A DNA stretch of 64,000 nucleotides from Saussurea involucrata. Lineage: Eukaryota > Streptophyta > Magnoliopsida > Asterales > Asteraceae. The position numbers and the translations under genes were made by a program. The stretch spans positions 83,455,379 to 83,519,378 of the forward strand of contig CM066318.1 of assembly GCA_033807775.1 (NCBI GenBank), in the 5' to 3' direction. Positions 10,701 to 22,100 of the stretch are shown here, one piece after another; within the stretch, counting starts at the first letter, position 1; each line of letters opens with the position of its first letter. The notes under the pieces are model-generated. The model was not told the origin of the DNA and ran no database searches. It saw only the letters and a list, made by a program, of their open reading frames with translations.

Positions 10701-11803
10701 ACAGACCTTCATTGGTTCCTCAAAAACCAAGTGAAGAGGAGCAGAAAAGAAGAAATGAGATAATAAAGAAGTTCGAGGCTCAGCGAATCATTCTGAAGCG
10801 TGATCAACTTCCTTCCGTTCCTCCAAAGTTCAGAATTTCTCAAAAGGAATACAAGGAACATCTCAGAGCTGAATGTTTTATCGCTGAAAGAAGAGAAGTT
10901 GAAGAAAAAGACAGATAACTTGCCATCCAGCTTACTCAAAAATCGGTGAAAGACCCCAAGCTGAAAAGAGCTCCAATTGAAGTTCAACGTCAGCTATGGG
11001 AAGAAGCCAAGAAGATCGTTGAAGAAAAGAGATCTGTGTCTCAATCTACCTTAGCCTGGTGCAAAGAAAAGGTACACTTCAGACATCGACCTTCCAGAAT
11101 AATCAAGGTACTCATCACTGGAAGATCAACCCTCAAAGTTTCTATCGCTGAAATCGAGATATTCAGAGAGAATGGACAGTACGAAAAATTCTATGCTGAA
11201 GCTATCACGCAGTACGGTCTCTCTGAATGGTTGGAGATTAGATTAGCCATTCAGAAGTCTCAGTCTAAGTACAAGGATCATTTTGAAAAGCTGATAAAAA
11301 AGCAGATCGACTTAGTCTATTCTTGTGTGGGTATTCCTCCTCCTCCTCCTCTCGAAAGTCAGAAAAGAAAGGCCTCTGCAAAGAAAAAGTCTAAATCTTC
11401 AGAAGATGGTCCTCAGATACTAAACGAAACAGGTATTGGTTTTTCTCTAGCTTAAGTCCTTGGTCCAGAACCTGACCTTTCTGCACTTGACACATCTCTG
11501 CCTCCTGATGAGACTTTCATCCCTAGGAAAGTCTTAAGCAAACCCTACGGGATATTCTTCATTGACTGGGATGGACGAAAGCGTTTTCAACGTATCTCTG
11601 AACTTTCCATTACTCCCATCGAACAGCTGAAAGATCTCATCTACTGGTGTGATTTCAAAAACGACATTCAGGCACGGCATTTTAAACCCTTGATTTTTTA
11701 AGAAGCGCCGAACAAAAGGAATCAAGGAGTATATGTCCCTGACTGGATGATTCCCACATCAAAGACCCTTGATGAACTTCTCATTAAGGAAGAACCTTTA
11801 TAA
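7730..11803 (+). pseudogene. Sirevirus post-pol (env-like) ORF, degraded
   Basis: A long ORF placed where Sireviruses carry a so-called env-like gene of unproven function. The N-terminal part (7730-8600) has the FWSTA-like block of this family (here LLLSQLWYSAR, about 8000). After it come a Ser/Thr/Pro-rich stretch, a coiled coil with a repeated heptad (TDVSSLK, about 9650-9710), an acidic Glu/Asp region (about 9900-10230, with a run of Asp) and a basic helical C-terminal part (10550-11450). The last part has GIFFIDWDGRKRFQRISEL (about 11550). Breaks: in-frame stops at 8057, 10916, 11453 and 11699, and frameshifts near 8440 and 9720. A 147-bp probable intron lies at 10403-10549. I see no convincing signal peptide or membrane segment, so 'envelope' is a name by position only. 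Confidence 0.8.
10403..10549 (+). other. Probable intron inside the post-pol ORF
   Basis: The frame ending KPVCQ meets a stop six bases beyond a donor CAG/GTACAC (10403). The frame becomes protein-like again after TTTCAGCTAG (10549). Removing 10403-10549 joins the two reading frames in phase (147 bp). The stretch is T/C-rich and non-coding. Prediction from sequence only. Confidence 0.55.
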
Positions 11804-12059
11804 ACTGATAGGATCGCCTCATTCTTCTATTGTATCAGTTATTCTTTTGTACCTGTAATTGTATTCGATGTACTTGTAATTTTTCCACTTCCCTCTGTAA
11901 TCTTTACAGAGTTTAAAGAAAAATTTCAGCGAATGTACTTTACTCCATCAGTACAGAAAAGATCCCAGAAAACAGTAAAAGGGACAAATATTTTATGAGT
12001 TCCTTTTATCCTTATGTTTTCATTAAATAGCAATTTTCTCTGTTGCTATGTCATAATCA

Positions 12060-12072
12060 AATAGGGGGAGAT
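12060..12072 (+). other. Polypurine tract of Sirevirus 1
   Basis: AATAGGGGGAGAT directly precedes the 3' LTR start (TGTTGATCC) and is the expected primer for plus-strand DNA synthesis. The 250 bp before it (11804-12059) are AT-rich and non-coding. Confidence 0.85.
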
Positions 12073-13031
12073 TGTTGATCCAAACCCTCTGTGATTTGAT
12101 AATGACCCTCTCTTATATACTTAGTGAAAATTGTAAGTAAACAATATGTATCAGAGTTTCCCTATTGCTGATAAGTACTAAGATCTTACAGTACCGCTGA
12201 TAGGAACTCTCGCTCTTTAGATTAAACATTCAGCGAACACTAATGTTCTGAGTCTGTTCAGTCCTTATGGTGATCGCTGATAAGTTAGTTGTTTACTTAT
12301 GATCTTTGAAGACAAGTTTCACGTCAACATAGGTTCTACGCTGAGTTCGAAGATCAAGCTCAAGAACCAGCGACAAGTCTCCTAATGAACTGATGCGGAT
12401 CAACGAAGACTCAGATTTGTCCACTCAACGTGAAGTATCAAGTACAAGACTTCAGCTATCGCTGAACTCTATCATTCGCTGATATAGAATGATAGATCGT
12501 TGAATCAACGAAAATGTGATCATGAAGTCCTCCGTACAAAGTACTTTTGTCTTAACCACCCTTGCACGTCTCCGTACGATATGTCAGAAAAAGAACCTCC
12601 TTATTGTCTGAAATCGTACAACCACTCTGATACTACACTGTTCAAACATGCGGCTACTAAGGTTGTCAACAAAGGTCAATGACGTACAACCAATGAGCTG
12701 CTGCCACGTGTAAAGTGTAAACTGCCATGCATTAAATGCATGCAGTATATAAGAAGAAGAACTCACTTCATTTTGAAGTAACTTGCTAACTCTGGACAAG
12801 TTCATCCTGCTTATTTTGAGATAGGTTATTATTAGTAATTTCCTTCTCTTTCTTAGTGCAAAAAACTTAGTGTTCCAACTTGTTTAGATTTAGGTTTATC
12901 CTTAATCTTGTTTCCGCAACAAGCTGTAAATTGTTAATGATTTATCAATAAACAATTTAGAAAAGTAAAATCTTAGTGTTTGTATTTAACCCCCCCCTTC
13001 TACAAACTTGTATAGCCCTTCGGGACCAACA
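12073..13031 (+). repeat. 3' LTR of Sirevirus 1 (959 bp)
   Basis: Begins TGTTGATCC after the PPT and ends CGGGACCAACA. A TATA box TATATAA lies at 12746-12752 with a palindromic TGCATTTAATGCA-like stretch just upstream (about 12728-12741). A C-run (12989-12997) lies near the end. The next base is Athila gag sequence, so the boundary is exact. The matching 5' LTR is outside the window. Confidence 0.88.
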
Positions 13032-13119
13032 CTTTTGCTTCTTTGGTTAGACGACGTGCGGTTCTTTCAATCTCCGGATCGATCGGTTCGATTTTCTCCC
13101 CTCTGGTTTTTCTTGGCAT
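13032..13119 (-). pseudogene. Start of a second Athila gag copy, cut by Sirevirus 1
   Basis: Starts at the same ATG as the gag at 24518 (MPRKTRGEKIEPIDPEIERT) and is nearly identical for 29 codons. It then stops at the 3' LTR end of Sirevirus 1 (13031). The rest of this second Athila unit must lie left of the window. Confidence 0.85.
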
Positions 13120-13257
13120 AAACCAATTAGTACCTGAAATGGAAAGTAAACAAAATCAGTAATCCATAAATTGAAGGTGATAAAATAAAATAACAGAAAT
13201 AAAAATGTTCAATCTAATAGTGCTTATAGCTGGTAGTGCTATCAGTTGCAACTAGTT

Positions 13258-13274
13258 CCCCGGCAACGGCGCCA
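13258..13274 (-). other. Athila primer-binding site, intact copy
   Basis: On the minus strand TGGCGCCGTTGCCGGGG, six bases after the LTR end at 13281. This is the Asp-tRNA-type primer site usual for Athila elements. Confidence 0.8.
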
Positions 13275-13280
13275 AAAACT

Positions 13281-14558
13281 TGATAGGCGGGTTAACACCT
13301 CCCTAAATCTAACCACAAGTGTACGGGTCGAAGTCAAGTAATAGTACTGAAAGTACGAGTATCGAACACAGGGAACTAGGAACTAAGTATCACAATGACT
13401 ACAATTGCTATTAACTGAACGATCGATATTTTGAGTTGTGGTTTATAACTTGATTTAAAAACTAAATAAGAACTAAATACTACTAGAATCGCTTGACAGA
13501 AGGTTTTGAAAGAACTTTGGTAGAGAAAAGGTTAAGGGTTGGACTTCCTATGGAAATACTACTGATGAATGAATACCCGAACAATAATTATTATCGACTC
13601 TCTCTATGAACCCTAGTTTATAAAAGTTACTGTTATTCTTTTTCAAGCAATAACAGATCTTATTGCAAGACTGTAGGTGTTATCTCTCGATCTACACCCA
13701 GGGTTTTGAAATACATTAAGTCAAACTATTCCGAGCAGAAAGTGATTCGGCTATCTCTACCCGAATCTCCTTTCCGACACTTGATTACTTGATCGGGCTT
13801 TTAATCAATTTTCTCAAACTTAATCAAAAACCATGTAATTCAATTGAAGGTGATCAATCTACAATTGATAATTAAAGCTGAATTCAAATGCTTCATAGAT
13901 TAAATCAAGTAAAAACAATCATTCGGTAACACGTCATCCATCATAAAATCCATAGTTGTTCCAACCCCCAACATTTAAAGATTAGTTCATGTTGGGGTGG
14001 ATAAAAACACTAGAAAAAGGTATAAAGTGGTATGTGAAATCATGGTAATCGTGATAACTGTGAAGAATGTACGATGAATCCCTTCTCTCTCGGCTCTGAT
14101 CCACTTCGCGTGGTGAACTGTCTTCAATCAATCATCTCTCGTGGCTCCAAAGTATGTGAAAATGCTCTGAAAATTGCTCCTCCGCAGCCTACCGTCGCAT
14201 GTGTCGTGATAATGACCTAATTCCGGAAAAGCCAAACTATAGTATTGAAACAGGGACTCCCGTGGCTTGTCCCGCGGCTTGCAAACCACGTGGAAAGCCG
14301 CGCACTTTCCTGAGGCCTTCGGATCAGGGTTGGTTCACGGATCTGGGTACGGGTCTTGGGTTTGGATCTCGGGCTCTCGTTGGGCTTTGATATGGACTCT
14401 CTTTTGGTTCTTTTTCGCTCCTTTTCTCGATGACTATTTTCTCTCGGATAACCTGCACATCTTACTAGATAAACCATAAAATCTCGCCTTTTTGCTTCAA
14501 TATAAGCCAATCTCATTGGTTTATGGACTGAAAATAACGCCAAAAAGTGGCGTTATCA
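13281..14558 (-). repeat. Athila 1 LTR, downstream copy (1278 bp)
   Basis: On the minus strand begins TGATAACGCCACTTTTTGGC and ends CGCCTATCA. It is the 3' LTR of the 24679-14559 unit and the 5' LTR of the next one. Compared with the 24680-25959 LTR, I count about 7 substitutions in the first 310 bp. A 9-bp perfect hairpin lies at 14534-14556. The bases preceding it on the minus strand (GGTTTGGGGTTGT) are the PPT. Confidence 0.9.
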
Positions 14559-16789
14559 ACAACCCCAAACCGAGCGTTGCTTGTCCTCAAGCAAGTTAGC
14601 GATAAAATAGAAGTAAAGCATATATCCGTGAAATAATAACAACACAACTCTCAATCGGTACCACGTTATGCACTGGTGATTTCCCATACTCGCGAATGCT
14701 TATCTCATCCTAGCCTCATCTTTATTCTGTTTGATCTATGGCCTTCCATTTTGAGTTGAACTCGTGACTGCTCCGATCACATTAAGGTCGCAGTAGGTCT
14801 AAACATACTAGGGAAAACATTTCGCCTCGACCCTACCTCACGGAATACTCTCATTTCACTCGAACCTAGGCTGTCGTACATGTTGTCATGTATAAGGAAG
14901 TTATGTATAAGAATACTCAATAATTACATGACAATTCTAATGAAAGACGCACAAATGTCCAAAAAGGTTGATCTCAGAAGGGAATCAAGTAGCAAGACAG
15001 GGACTATCGGTAAAGGTGGTCGTATACCTTAATCACATTTTCCAAAAGATCATCCAGGTCTTTACAAGGGTTGTAATGGGGCTAGGGTTATGGCTGAGAA
15101 ACGAAGGGTAAAAAGGATCAAAAATCCTCGGTGTGTCAATCATTAGCAGTTATGAACTTTCTTGCTTCACATTCTATCACTTGGCCCTCTTTGTCACCAC
15201 TGGAGTCGTTTTGACTCTCTTATTTAACTGATGTAATTACTATCTAACTAACTGTATTTATTTTGCTCTTTTTTTGTTGTGGGGCGTCATTGGCCCTCTT
15301 TATTTAATTGGGGCTGCATTGGCCATCTTTTCTAGCTCTTGGGTTATACTGACCCAATCTATTTTCATGGTTGGCATGTATTTTTCTTTTCTGCTCTATA
15401 TTCTGCTGTTCATTACTGCTTCTGATTGACGCACTTTCGGATAAGGGTTGGCTAAAGTTTCATGGTGGGGTTAGAAACGAACAAGGTGAGTGTTTGGCTG
15501 CAAAGATGGGTTATGGTTACACACATAATGGGTCGAAAGGAACGATAGCTAAAAATGGTTAAACATACACACATTGCCTGGAATCATCTCTTAAGGTCCA
15601 CACGATATGGTCTACTATACCGTTACCCAATATCCCGATGGCCGTCTTTGCTACTCAATGAGATATTATAGCGAGATCACTCTATAATCATGACAAGGAA
15701 TTCGAAAAAGTGTATATGAATTTCGTGTATGAATCCCTCGAAATGAAAACCGTCTTTTTGGCTCAAATCTCGCTATTGGGTGGTCTCCACTAATGTCCCT
15801 AGTCATGTTCTTTCCCGGTCCTTCCCTAATGGTCACGTTGCTATCACAGGATTCTCTCCACAATGGTCGGTCTCAATTAGGCATGGCAACGGGGCGGGTA
15901 TGGGGAGAGGACCCTCATCCCCGGCCCCGGCCCTGGTTTGTAATACCCTCCCCCGGCCCCGCCCCCGCCCCCGCCTCGGTTTGTGATACCCTCCCCCGGC
16001 TCCGATCAAACCCCGGTCAACCCCCCTAAACCCTTAATAACTAATAAAATATATAATTTTTTTAATATATATATATATTTAATAAAAATATACATTTTTT
16101 TAATATATATATATATATATATATTTAATAAAAATATACATTTTTTTAATATATATATATATATACCGGGTCCGGGGCGGGTCGGGGACCCCCATCCCCG
16201 GCCCCGTCCTCGGTTTTCTTAAATGGGGAATCCCCGGCCCCGGCCCCGGTACCCGGTTTGGCGGGGAATCCCCGGCCCCGGTCGGGGCCGGTGGACCGGG
16301 TTTCGGGGCGGGTCGGGGCAATTTGCCATGCCTAGTCTCAATCATTCAAAACAAAAATTATTGGCTCAAATGATCTAACATTTAGAAGTGTGGGACATCA
16401 ACGTGCAAAATGGGGGCCCGATTGGCAACCCTAAACCTTACCCACACATTGTGCCCAATGTGCAGGCAAGTGGTACAAAGTGCAGATACATATTGTGTGT
16501 TGTTATTACAGTCATCCAAAAGAAAACAGTACAGTACATCATCAAGAACAATCAAAAAAAGAGAGCATGAAAACAAACCCATCTACCGGCGAGATGATGA
16601 TGACGCACCCCCGTCTCACCGTCCTCTCACTCTCCTCCTTCCTTCGGGTTGCGCCGGTGGTGCCTGTGGTGCTGGTGGAGCTTGAAAGCCGGCTTGGGTG
16701 AGACGCGCGTCAAAACCATCCATGCGTAATGTCATGTTTTGGAAGTGACGATCCATCCGCTCATCCGATCGCCTCCTCTCGGTCGTCAT
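14559..16789 (-). other. Athila 1 3' non-coding region
   Basis: About 2.2 kb between the 341-aa ORF and the 3' LTR with no coding region I can support. It holds the PPT (14559-14571), a hAT-like MITE (15878-16334) and otherwise AT-rich unique-looking sequence with many stops on both strands. Long 3' non-coding regions are usual in Athila. Confidence 0.7.
15878..16334. mobile_element. hAT-like MITE with 8-bp target duplication
   Basis: A 457-bp insertion with 12-bp perfect terminal inverted repeats, TAGGCATGGCAA at 15878-15889 and TTGCCATGCCTA at 16323-16334. It is flanked by a perfect 8-bp duplication GTCTCAAT (15870-15877 and 16335-16342). An 8-bp duplication is diagnostic of the hAT superfamily. 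The interior has no transposase: two G/C-rich arms with CCCCGGCC- and CGGGGCGGGT-type repeats enclose an AT microsatellite-like core (16060-16165). It is non-autonomous and inserted into the Athila 3' region. Confidence 0.88.
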
Positions 16790-17815
16790 CTAATCCATAA
16801 ATCGGCGCATGTAAGGAGGTGTTTCGCCGCCGTGCACCGCTGCCTCCTCTGGTGGTGTCTCCGGGTCGAAGTCGGGATCACTGTCCGAGGCACTCTCGGA
16901 CGACATATCAACCGGTTCGGCAAGATGCCGCCTCTGAAAATTTGGGTCTGCTCGCCTCCTCTCTTCTAACTTCCTCGCCGCCGTAATCTGGTGCTTATAC
17001 TGTGTCTTCGTGAAGTCCTTCTTTGATGCAGTGAGGTGTCCTATTGGGACACCGGCTTCCCTACAAAAATTAGTTATCAAGCACGGGAATGGTAAAACAC
17101 CGTCGAGGGTCATACCTGCGTCTAGAATCTCCATCCATATAATGTGTCCGATGTCCATCGGAAGATTGTTGTGCAACGAATAGAGGACCTCCGGCACTTG
17201 GCTGTCGGCGGTGGTATTGTGAGATGAAGGCTTTAGAGAGGCCTTGACGAAGAGCACGAGGAAGGCTATATCAGTATGCATCTCACTCTTTAAAATCTGT
17301 TGATCCATTGTGTCCCATCCCGTGTGTCCATTCCGCCATAGAGAGGCGGCGACGGCTGGACTCAACTGCTCCCGGAATGCTTGGTTTGGAGATAGACCGT
17401 AGGTGGCGCTCAAGTTGGCCCGGCGGGGGGGGGGGGGGGTGTTGAAGTAAGCATCGATATCGTCCGGAGAGATCCGGACTTCTTTATCACCCATCTTGAC
17501 CACACAGCGGTCGTGGTATACAGCAGGGATCATACACGCATAAAAATTTCTGACGGTTGCAATGCAGTACATAGGAGGGGTTCGGATGAACCGCTCCCAA
17601 GACTGTTGCTGTATGATCTCCGGCACCCTCGAACCGGCCGGAAGGCCCGCCAGCTTGATGCCTCGTTCTCCGAAGGGATTGCATACATTATCTCTCATCT
17701 GATCGTGGCGGTCATCTCTATCCGGGTTTTCCCGATCGAACATCTGGCGTCTTTGGTTTGGGTGGATGCGGTTATATTGAGGGAAAGAGATGTGCGTGCT
17801 CGGATGGTGCCTCAT
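16790..17815 (-). CDS. Athila post-pol ORF, 341 aa, intact frame
   Basis: Open from ATG 17815 to a stop at 16790. The middle has WERFIRTPPMYCIATVRNFYA followed by VVKMGDKEVRISPDDIDAYF. This matches the plant domain usually called 'putative plant transposon protein', found in ORFs after pol in Athila elements and in many dispersed copies. A second conserved block is VLPFPCLITNFCREAGVPIG (about residues 230-249). The C-terminus is acidic and Ser/Asp-rich (about 295-325). The poly-Pro run comes from a 15-base homopolymer (G17425-17439 on +). No transmembrane segment or signal peptide is apparent. Its function is unknown; positionally it is the env-like ORF of the lineage. The frame is intact although gag-pol upstream has five stops. 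A homologous, broken ORF lies at 55688-57530 in Athila 2. Confidence 0.8.
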   Translation of the reverse strand: MRHHPSTHISFPQYNRIHPNQRRQMFDRENPDRDDRHDQMRDNVCNPFGERGIKLAGLPAGSRVPEIIQQQSWERFIRTPPMYCIATVRNFYACMIPAVYHDRCVVKMGDKEVRISPDDIDAYFNTPPPPRRANLSATYGLSPNQAFREQLSPAVAASLWRNGHTGWDTMDQQILKSEMHTDIAFLVLFVKASLKPSSHNTTADSQVPEVLYSLHNNLPMDIGHIIWMEILDAGMTLDGVLPFPCLITNFCREAGVPIGHLTASKKDFTKTQYKHQITAARKLEERRRADPNFQRRHLAEPVDMSSESASDSDPDFDPETPPEEAAVHGGETPPYMRRFMD

Positions 17816-17867
17816 ATCTGCACAATAAAGAATAAACTCAACTGACTTATCGCGCTCATAGCCACCC

Positions 17868-18167
17868 CAAACCTCGGTAAAACCGAGGTTTGCAAAGGGT
17901 TAAATGTGAGTGTGTGAATGTGGGAAAAGAAGGCACCCCAAACCTAAGTGAAACTTAGGTTTGTTGCATCTCCTTTTCCTGACATGTACGTACAGATAAA
18001 AACTCACAAATCCCATGCATGCAGGTTACCAATAAAATACTGTTTAGCTCATGCAATTTGACCAAAAATCACCACAACATTCCTAGTGCAACCATCTAAA
18101 ATACATCAACAGTTTGCACCATTGGATAATGAGTCGAACCCCAAACCTAAGTGAAACTTAGGTTTGG
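17868..18167 (-). repeat. Three hairpins carrying PPT-like sequence
   Basis: Perfect stems at 17868-17892 (CAAACCTCGGT/ACCGAGGTTTG, loop AAA), 17939-17963 and 18142-18166 (both CAAACCTAAGT/ACTTAGGTTTG, loop GAA; the last extends by one pair). Each is preceded by CCCC, so the element strand reads GGTTTGGGG at the 3' arm. That is the same core as the PPT before the 3' LTR (14559-14571). Confidence 0.75.
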
Positions 18168-18779
18168 CTATGCTTGCACTAAGAGACAAACCCACAAAAT
18201 TAACGTAGGGACTTCATGTTGCCAAGAAATCCCTCACGTAACATTTATGCACAAAAGTGGGAATAAACCACAAAACCACAGATTCCAACATTTTCCCCCA
18301 TTTTGCTTCCGAAAAATTCCCCATCACAGGTTTTAAGCACACATAGTCTCATAAAAATCACATACTCAGTTGTATACAAACATGATAGCACAGTTTAAGC
18401 ACACAACGGGTATGTAGCCATAGTTGTGAGAAATCGACATTGGAGAAATAAATATGCAAAATAACATGAAAGATGAGGAAAAGATGAAACCCACTTACAT
18501 CATACCATGACAAATGAAGACCAAAAAGAAATAGAGAGGAAGTACATACCTTGGTCTTGCAGAAATGGAGAGCACAAACTACTGAAAAATGGTACGAGTT
18601 CTTACAAATCGATGGAGTTAGAGAGAGGTTGAGAGAGATCGTGAGGTGTGAGAGTGACAGATTCGAGAGGAGATAGAGAGATGAGTGTAGGGAGAAAATT
18701 GAAGAAGAAAGTGACAAGAAGAGAAGAAAGGCATAAAGAAAAGAAACTGCACACGAAAAACGATATAGCAACCCTAGCT

Positions 18780-18975
18780 GTCAGGGGACATGCGCGGTAC
18801 CGCATAAGTCTCTGTTTAAAAAACATCTCAGAGGACCCTCGGTTTGTTGAGCGGTATGTAAACCGTGGGTAATACCGCGTATCCTACTGTTTCAGAATAT
18901 GTCCAGAGACACCCGCGGTTTCCCACGCGGTTTGGAAGCCGCGGGATATACCGCCGGACCCACTGTTTCACTTTT
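18780..18975. repeat. Degenerate CCGCGG / GCGGTAT repeats
   Basis: About three imperfect units of roughly 70-75 bp. Each combines a GCGGTA(C/T) or CCGCGG word with a CTGTTT word and an AGAG(G/A)(C/A)(C/A) word. Related G/C-rich CCGCGGCTTG words occur in the Athila LTRs (about 14260-14310 and 25650-25705). Function unknown. Confidence 0.5.
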
Positions 18976-19109
18976 CGATTTTTTTTAATTTTTTTAATTT
19001 ATTGTAAATAAAAACACGCTAAAACGCAAATTTAAAAAGAAAACAAACCTCGGTGGGTTGCCTCCCACCCAGCGCCTTGGTTTCGGTCGTGGCTCGACCT
19101 TCCTTCTGA

Positions 19110-22100
19110 TTACTCCTTCGGTTCATCCAAATACATGGATTCAGATGCCATCGCCTCTCCTCCATAATTCGGCTTCACTCGCTGGCCGTTCACTTTGAAG
19201 GTCGACCCGTCTTTTCCTTGTAGCTTAACTGTTCCATACGGGTATACCTCCTTGACGGTGAACGGACCAGACCACTTAGACTTCAACTTTCCTGGAAATA
19301 AACGAAGACGTGAGTTAAAAAGTAAAACACCCATTCCAGGAATAATTACCTTGTCACGGATTCGCTGGTCATGGAATCTTTTGGTCCGCTCCTTGTAGAT
19401 TAACGCGTTCTCGAATGCGTCCAGCCGGAGTTCCTCTAATTCACACATCTGTAACAATCTCTTTTTCCCGGCTGCATCTAACTCCATATTCAGCTTCTTT
19501 ATAGCCCAAAACGCTCTACACTCGAGTTCCACTGGTAGATGGCATGACTTTCCATACACTAGACGATAGGGAGTGGTACCAAGAGGGGTTTTGAACACCG
19601 TCCTATACGCCCATAATGCATCATCTAACTTCAACGACCAATCTATTCGGAATGAATTCACTATCTTTTCCAGAATTTGCTTCAGTTCCCGATTGGACAC
19701 TTCTGCAAGGCCGTTGGCTTGTGGGTGATATGGTGTAGTGATTTTGTGCTTCACCGAGTACTTCTTTAGCACTGTATCCAGATACCGATTACAGAAGTGG
19801 CTTCCACCATCACTAATCAGGGCTCTCGAAACTCCAAACCTCGCAAAGATATTCTTCCGTAGGAAATTAATCACTACTTTAGAATCGTTTGTAGGAGTCG
19901 CGATTGCCTCCACCCACTCGGATACGTAGTCCACCGCGACTAAGATATACTCATTCCGATACGAGTTCGGGAATGGTCCCATAAAGTCTATGGCCCATAC
20001 GTCGAAGAGTTCGACTTCCATGAAGATTTGTAGTGGCATCTCATCCCTCTTAGTTATATTTCCCGTTCTTTGACACCGATCACACTTAGATATGAACTCT
20101 CGAGTCTCTTTGAACATAGACGGCCAAAAGAAACCCGATTGTAAAAGCTTTGCAACTGTTCGGTCGGTGCTGAAATGGCCTCCGCATTCTAAGGTATGAC
20201 AGTGGTTTAGAATGTCGGTCTTCTCTTCCTCCGGGACACATCTCCGGATCATCCCATCGGCACATGCCTTGTAGAGATAAGGCTCGTCCCAGTAATACCT
20301 CTTGGCCTCAAAAAGAAATCTCTTCTTTTGGTGGGAGTTCATCTGATAAGGCAATACGCCTCCCACCAAGTAATTCACCATGTCCACGAACCAGGGCTCG
20401 GAATGACTAACCTTGAAAAGCTGCTCGTCCGGAAACGAATCGTTGATGATGGTCTTATCCTTACTTTGATCTTCACCTCCCTCAAGTCTCGAGAGGTGAT
20501 CCGCCACGGTGTTCTCGGACCCCTTCTTGTCCAGAATTTCCAAGTCGAATTCTTGGAGTAAAAGTACCCAACGGATGAGTCTCGGTTTAGCATCCTTCTT
20601 GGCCATTAGATGTTTCAGCGCAGAGTGGTCAGTGTACACAATTACCTTGGCTCCCACTAGATAAGATCGGAACTTCTCGCATGCGTAGACAACTGCTAAC
20701 AGTTCTTTCTCGGTAGTCGCGTAGTTGAGCTGAGCATCATCCAAAGTCTTGCTCGCATAGTAAATCACATGCATCTGCTTATCTTTCTTTTGGCCTAATA
20801 CCGCTCCAACAGCGGTGTCACTCGCGTCACACATAAGGGTAAATGGCAAACTCCAATCCGGGGCCGTGACGATCGGTGCTGAAATCAACTCCTTCTTTAA
20901 CCTGTCAAAAGCAGATATACAATCATTAGTGAAATCGAATTTAGCATCTTTAAGCAATAAAGAACACAAAGGTTTAGTAATTTTAGAAAAATCCTTAATA
21001 AACCGGCGGTAAAACCCGACATGCCCCAAGAAGCTTCGGACTCCCTTGACGGAGTTCGGGTAAGGAAGATTCTCAATCACTGCTACTTTTGCCTTATCCA
21101 CTTCAATCCCAGCCTTTGACACCCGATGACCAAGTACGATCCCTTTGGTCACCATGAAGTGACACTTCTCCCAATTCAAAACAAGACTCGTCTTTTTGCA
21201 TCTTTGTAATACGGCTTCTAGGTGTTCCAAACATGTGTAAAAAGATGGTCCAAACACCGAAAAGTCATCCATGAAGATCTCTATGGTCCGCTCTACCATA
21301 TCCGAGAATATTGCCATCATGCATCGTTGGAAGGTGGCTGGAGCATTGCACAAACCGAATGGCATACGACGGTATGCAAATGTTCCGTACGGACAAGTAA
21401 AGGTTGTCTTGTCTTGGTCTTCGGGGGCTATTGGTATCTGATTATACCCCGAATACCCGTCTAAGAAACAATAATACTCATGCCCGGATAACCGCTCCAA
21501 CATCTGATCAATGAATGGAAGAGGGAAGTGATCTTTCTTTGTCGGGTCGTTCAGCTGTCGGTAGTCAATACACACTCTCCAACCGGTAACTGTTCGAGAA
21601 GGGATCAGCTAATTATTGTTGTTCCGAACAACATTTAGACCACCCTTCTTTGGCACTACTTGGACCGGGCTCACCCATGGACTATCCGGAACTGGATATA
21701 TAATTCCAGCATCAAGAAGTTTTAGAACCTCCTTTCGGACCACTTCTTTCATATTCGGATTGAGCCGACGTTGATGTTGAACTACCGGTCGATGCCCTTC
21801 TGCCAAATTGATGCGGTGTGAACAAAAAGTTGGACTCAAGCCTTTGAGGTCGGCTATCGTCCATCTAATCGCAGCTTGGTATTCTCTCAATACTCGAAGT
21901 AACTTCTCTTTATTCTCTGAATTCAGCTTAGACGAGATGATTACCTGAAGCGTGTCTTTTTCTCCCAAATATGCATACTCGAGATGATCGGGCAGCGATT
22001 TAAGCTCAAGCTTTGGTGGTATCTTCAACGAAGGTTCGGACTTTGGAATTGGTTCTCCCAAATCTTCAATGACCGGTCTTCTCGGGCCTTTGTATGATGG

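Larger units (their letters stand above)
2349..13031 (+). mobile_element. Sirevirus-type Ty1/Copia element 1 (3' portion)
   Basis: The order integrase, RT, RNase H, a long post-pol ORF, PPT and 3' LTR is that of a Ty1/Copia element. The extra ORF between RNase H and the 3' LTR is the hallmark of the Sirevirus group. The 5' LTR, gag, protease and most of integrase lie left of the window. The element is interrupted at 1-2348 and at 3215 to about 5350. Its 3' LTR ends at 13031 exactly where Athila gag sequence starts, so it inserted into the second unit of the Athila tandem array. Most coding regions carry stops or frameshifts, so the copy is dead. Confidence 0.85.
17816..19109 (-). other. Spacer between Athila pol and the post-pol ORF
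   Basis: About 1.3 kb with no supportable ORF. It contains three near-identical hairpins (17868-18167), a stretch of CCGCGG/CGCGGTAT-rich repeats (18780-18975) and, close to the pol stop, GGTGGGTTGCCTCCCACCC (about 19052-19070), a motif I associate with this position in Athila-like elements. Confidence 0.6.

Noticed and set aside
7730..11803. Calling the Sirevirus post-pol ORF a true envelope protein
   Set aside because: No signal peptide or clear membrane anchor is visible; the name is positional only.
16100..16345. Pro/Gly-rich ORF within 15878-16334
   Set aside because: It reads through the GC-rich arms and AT core of a MITE with clear TIRs and target duplication; no coding pattern.
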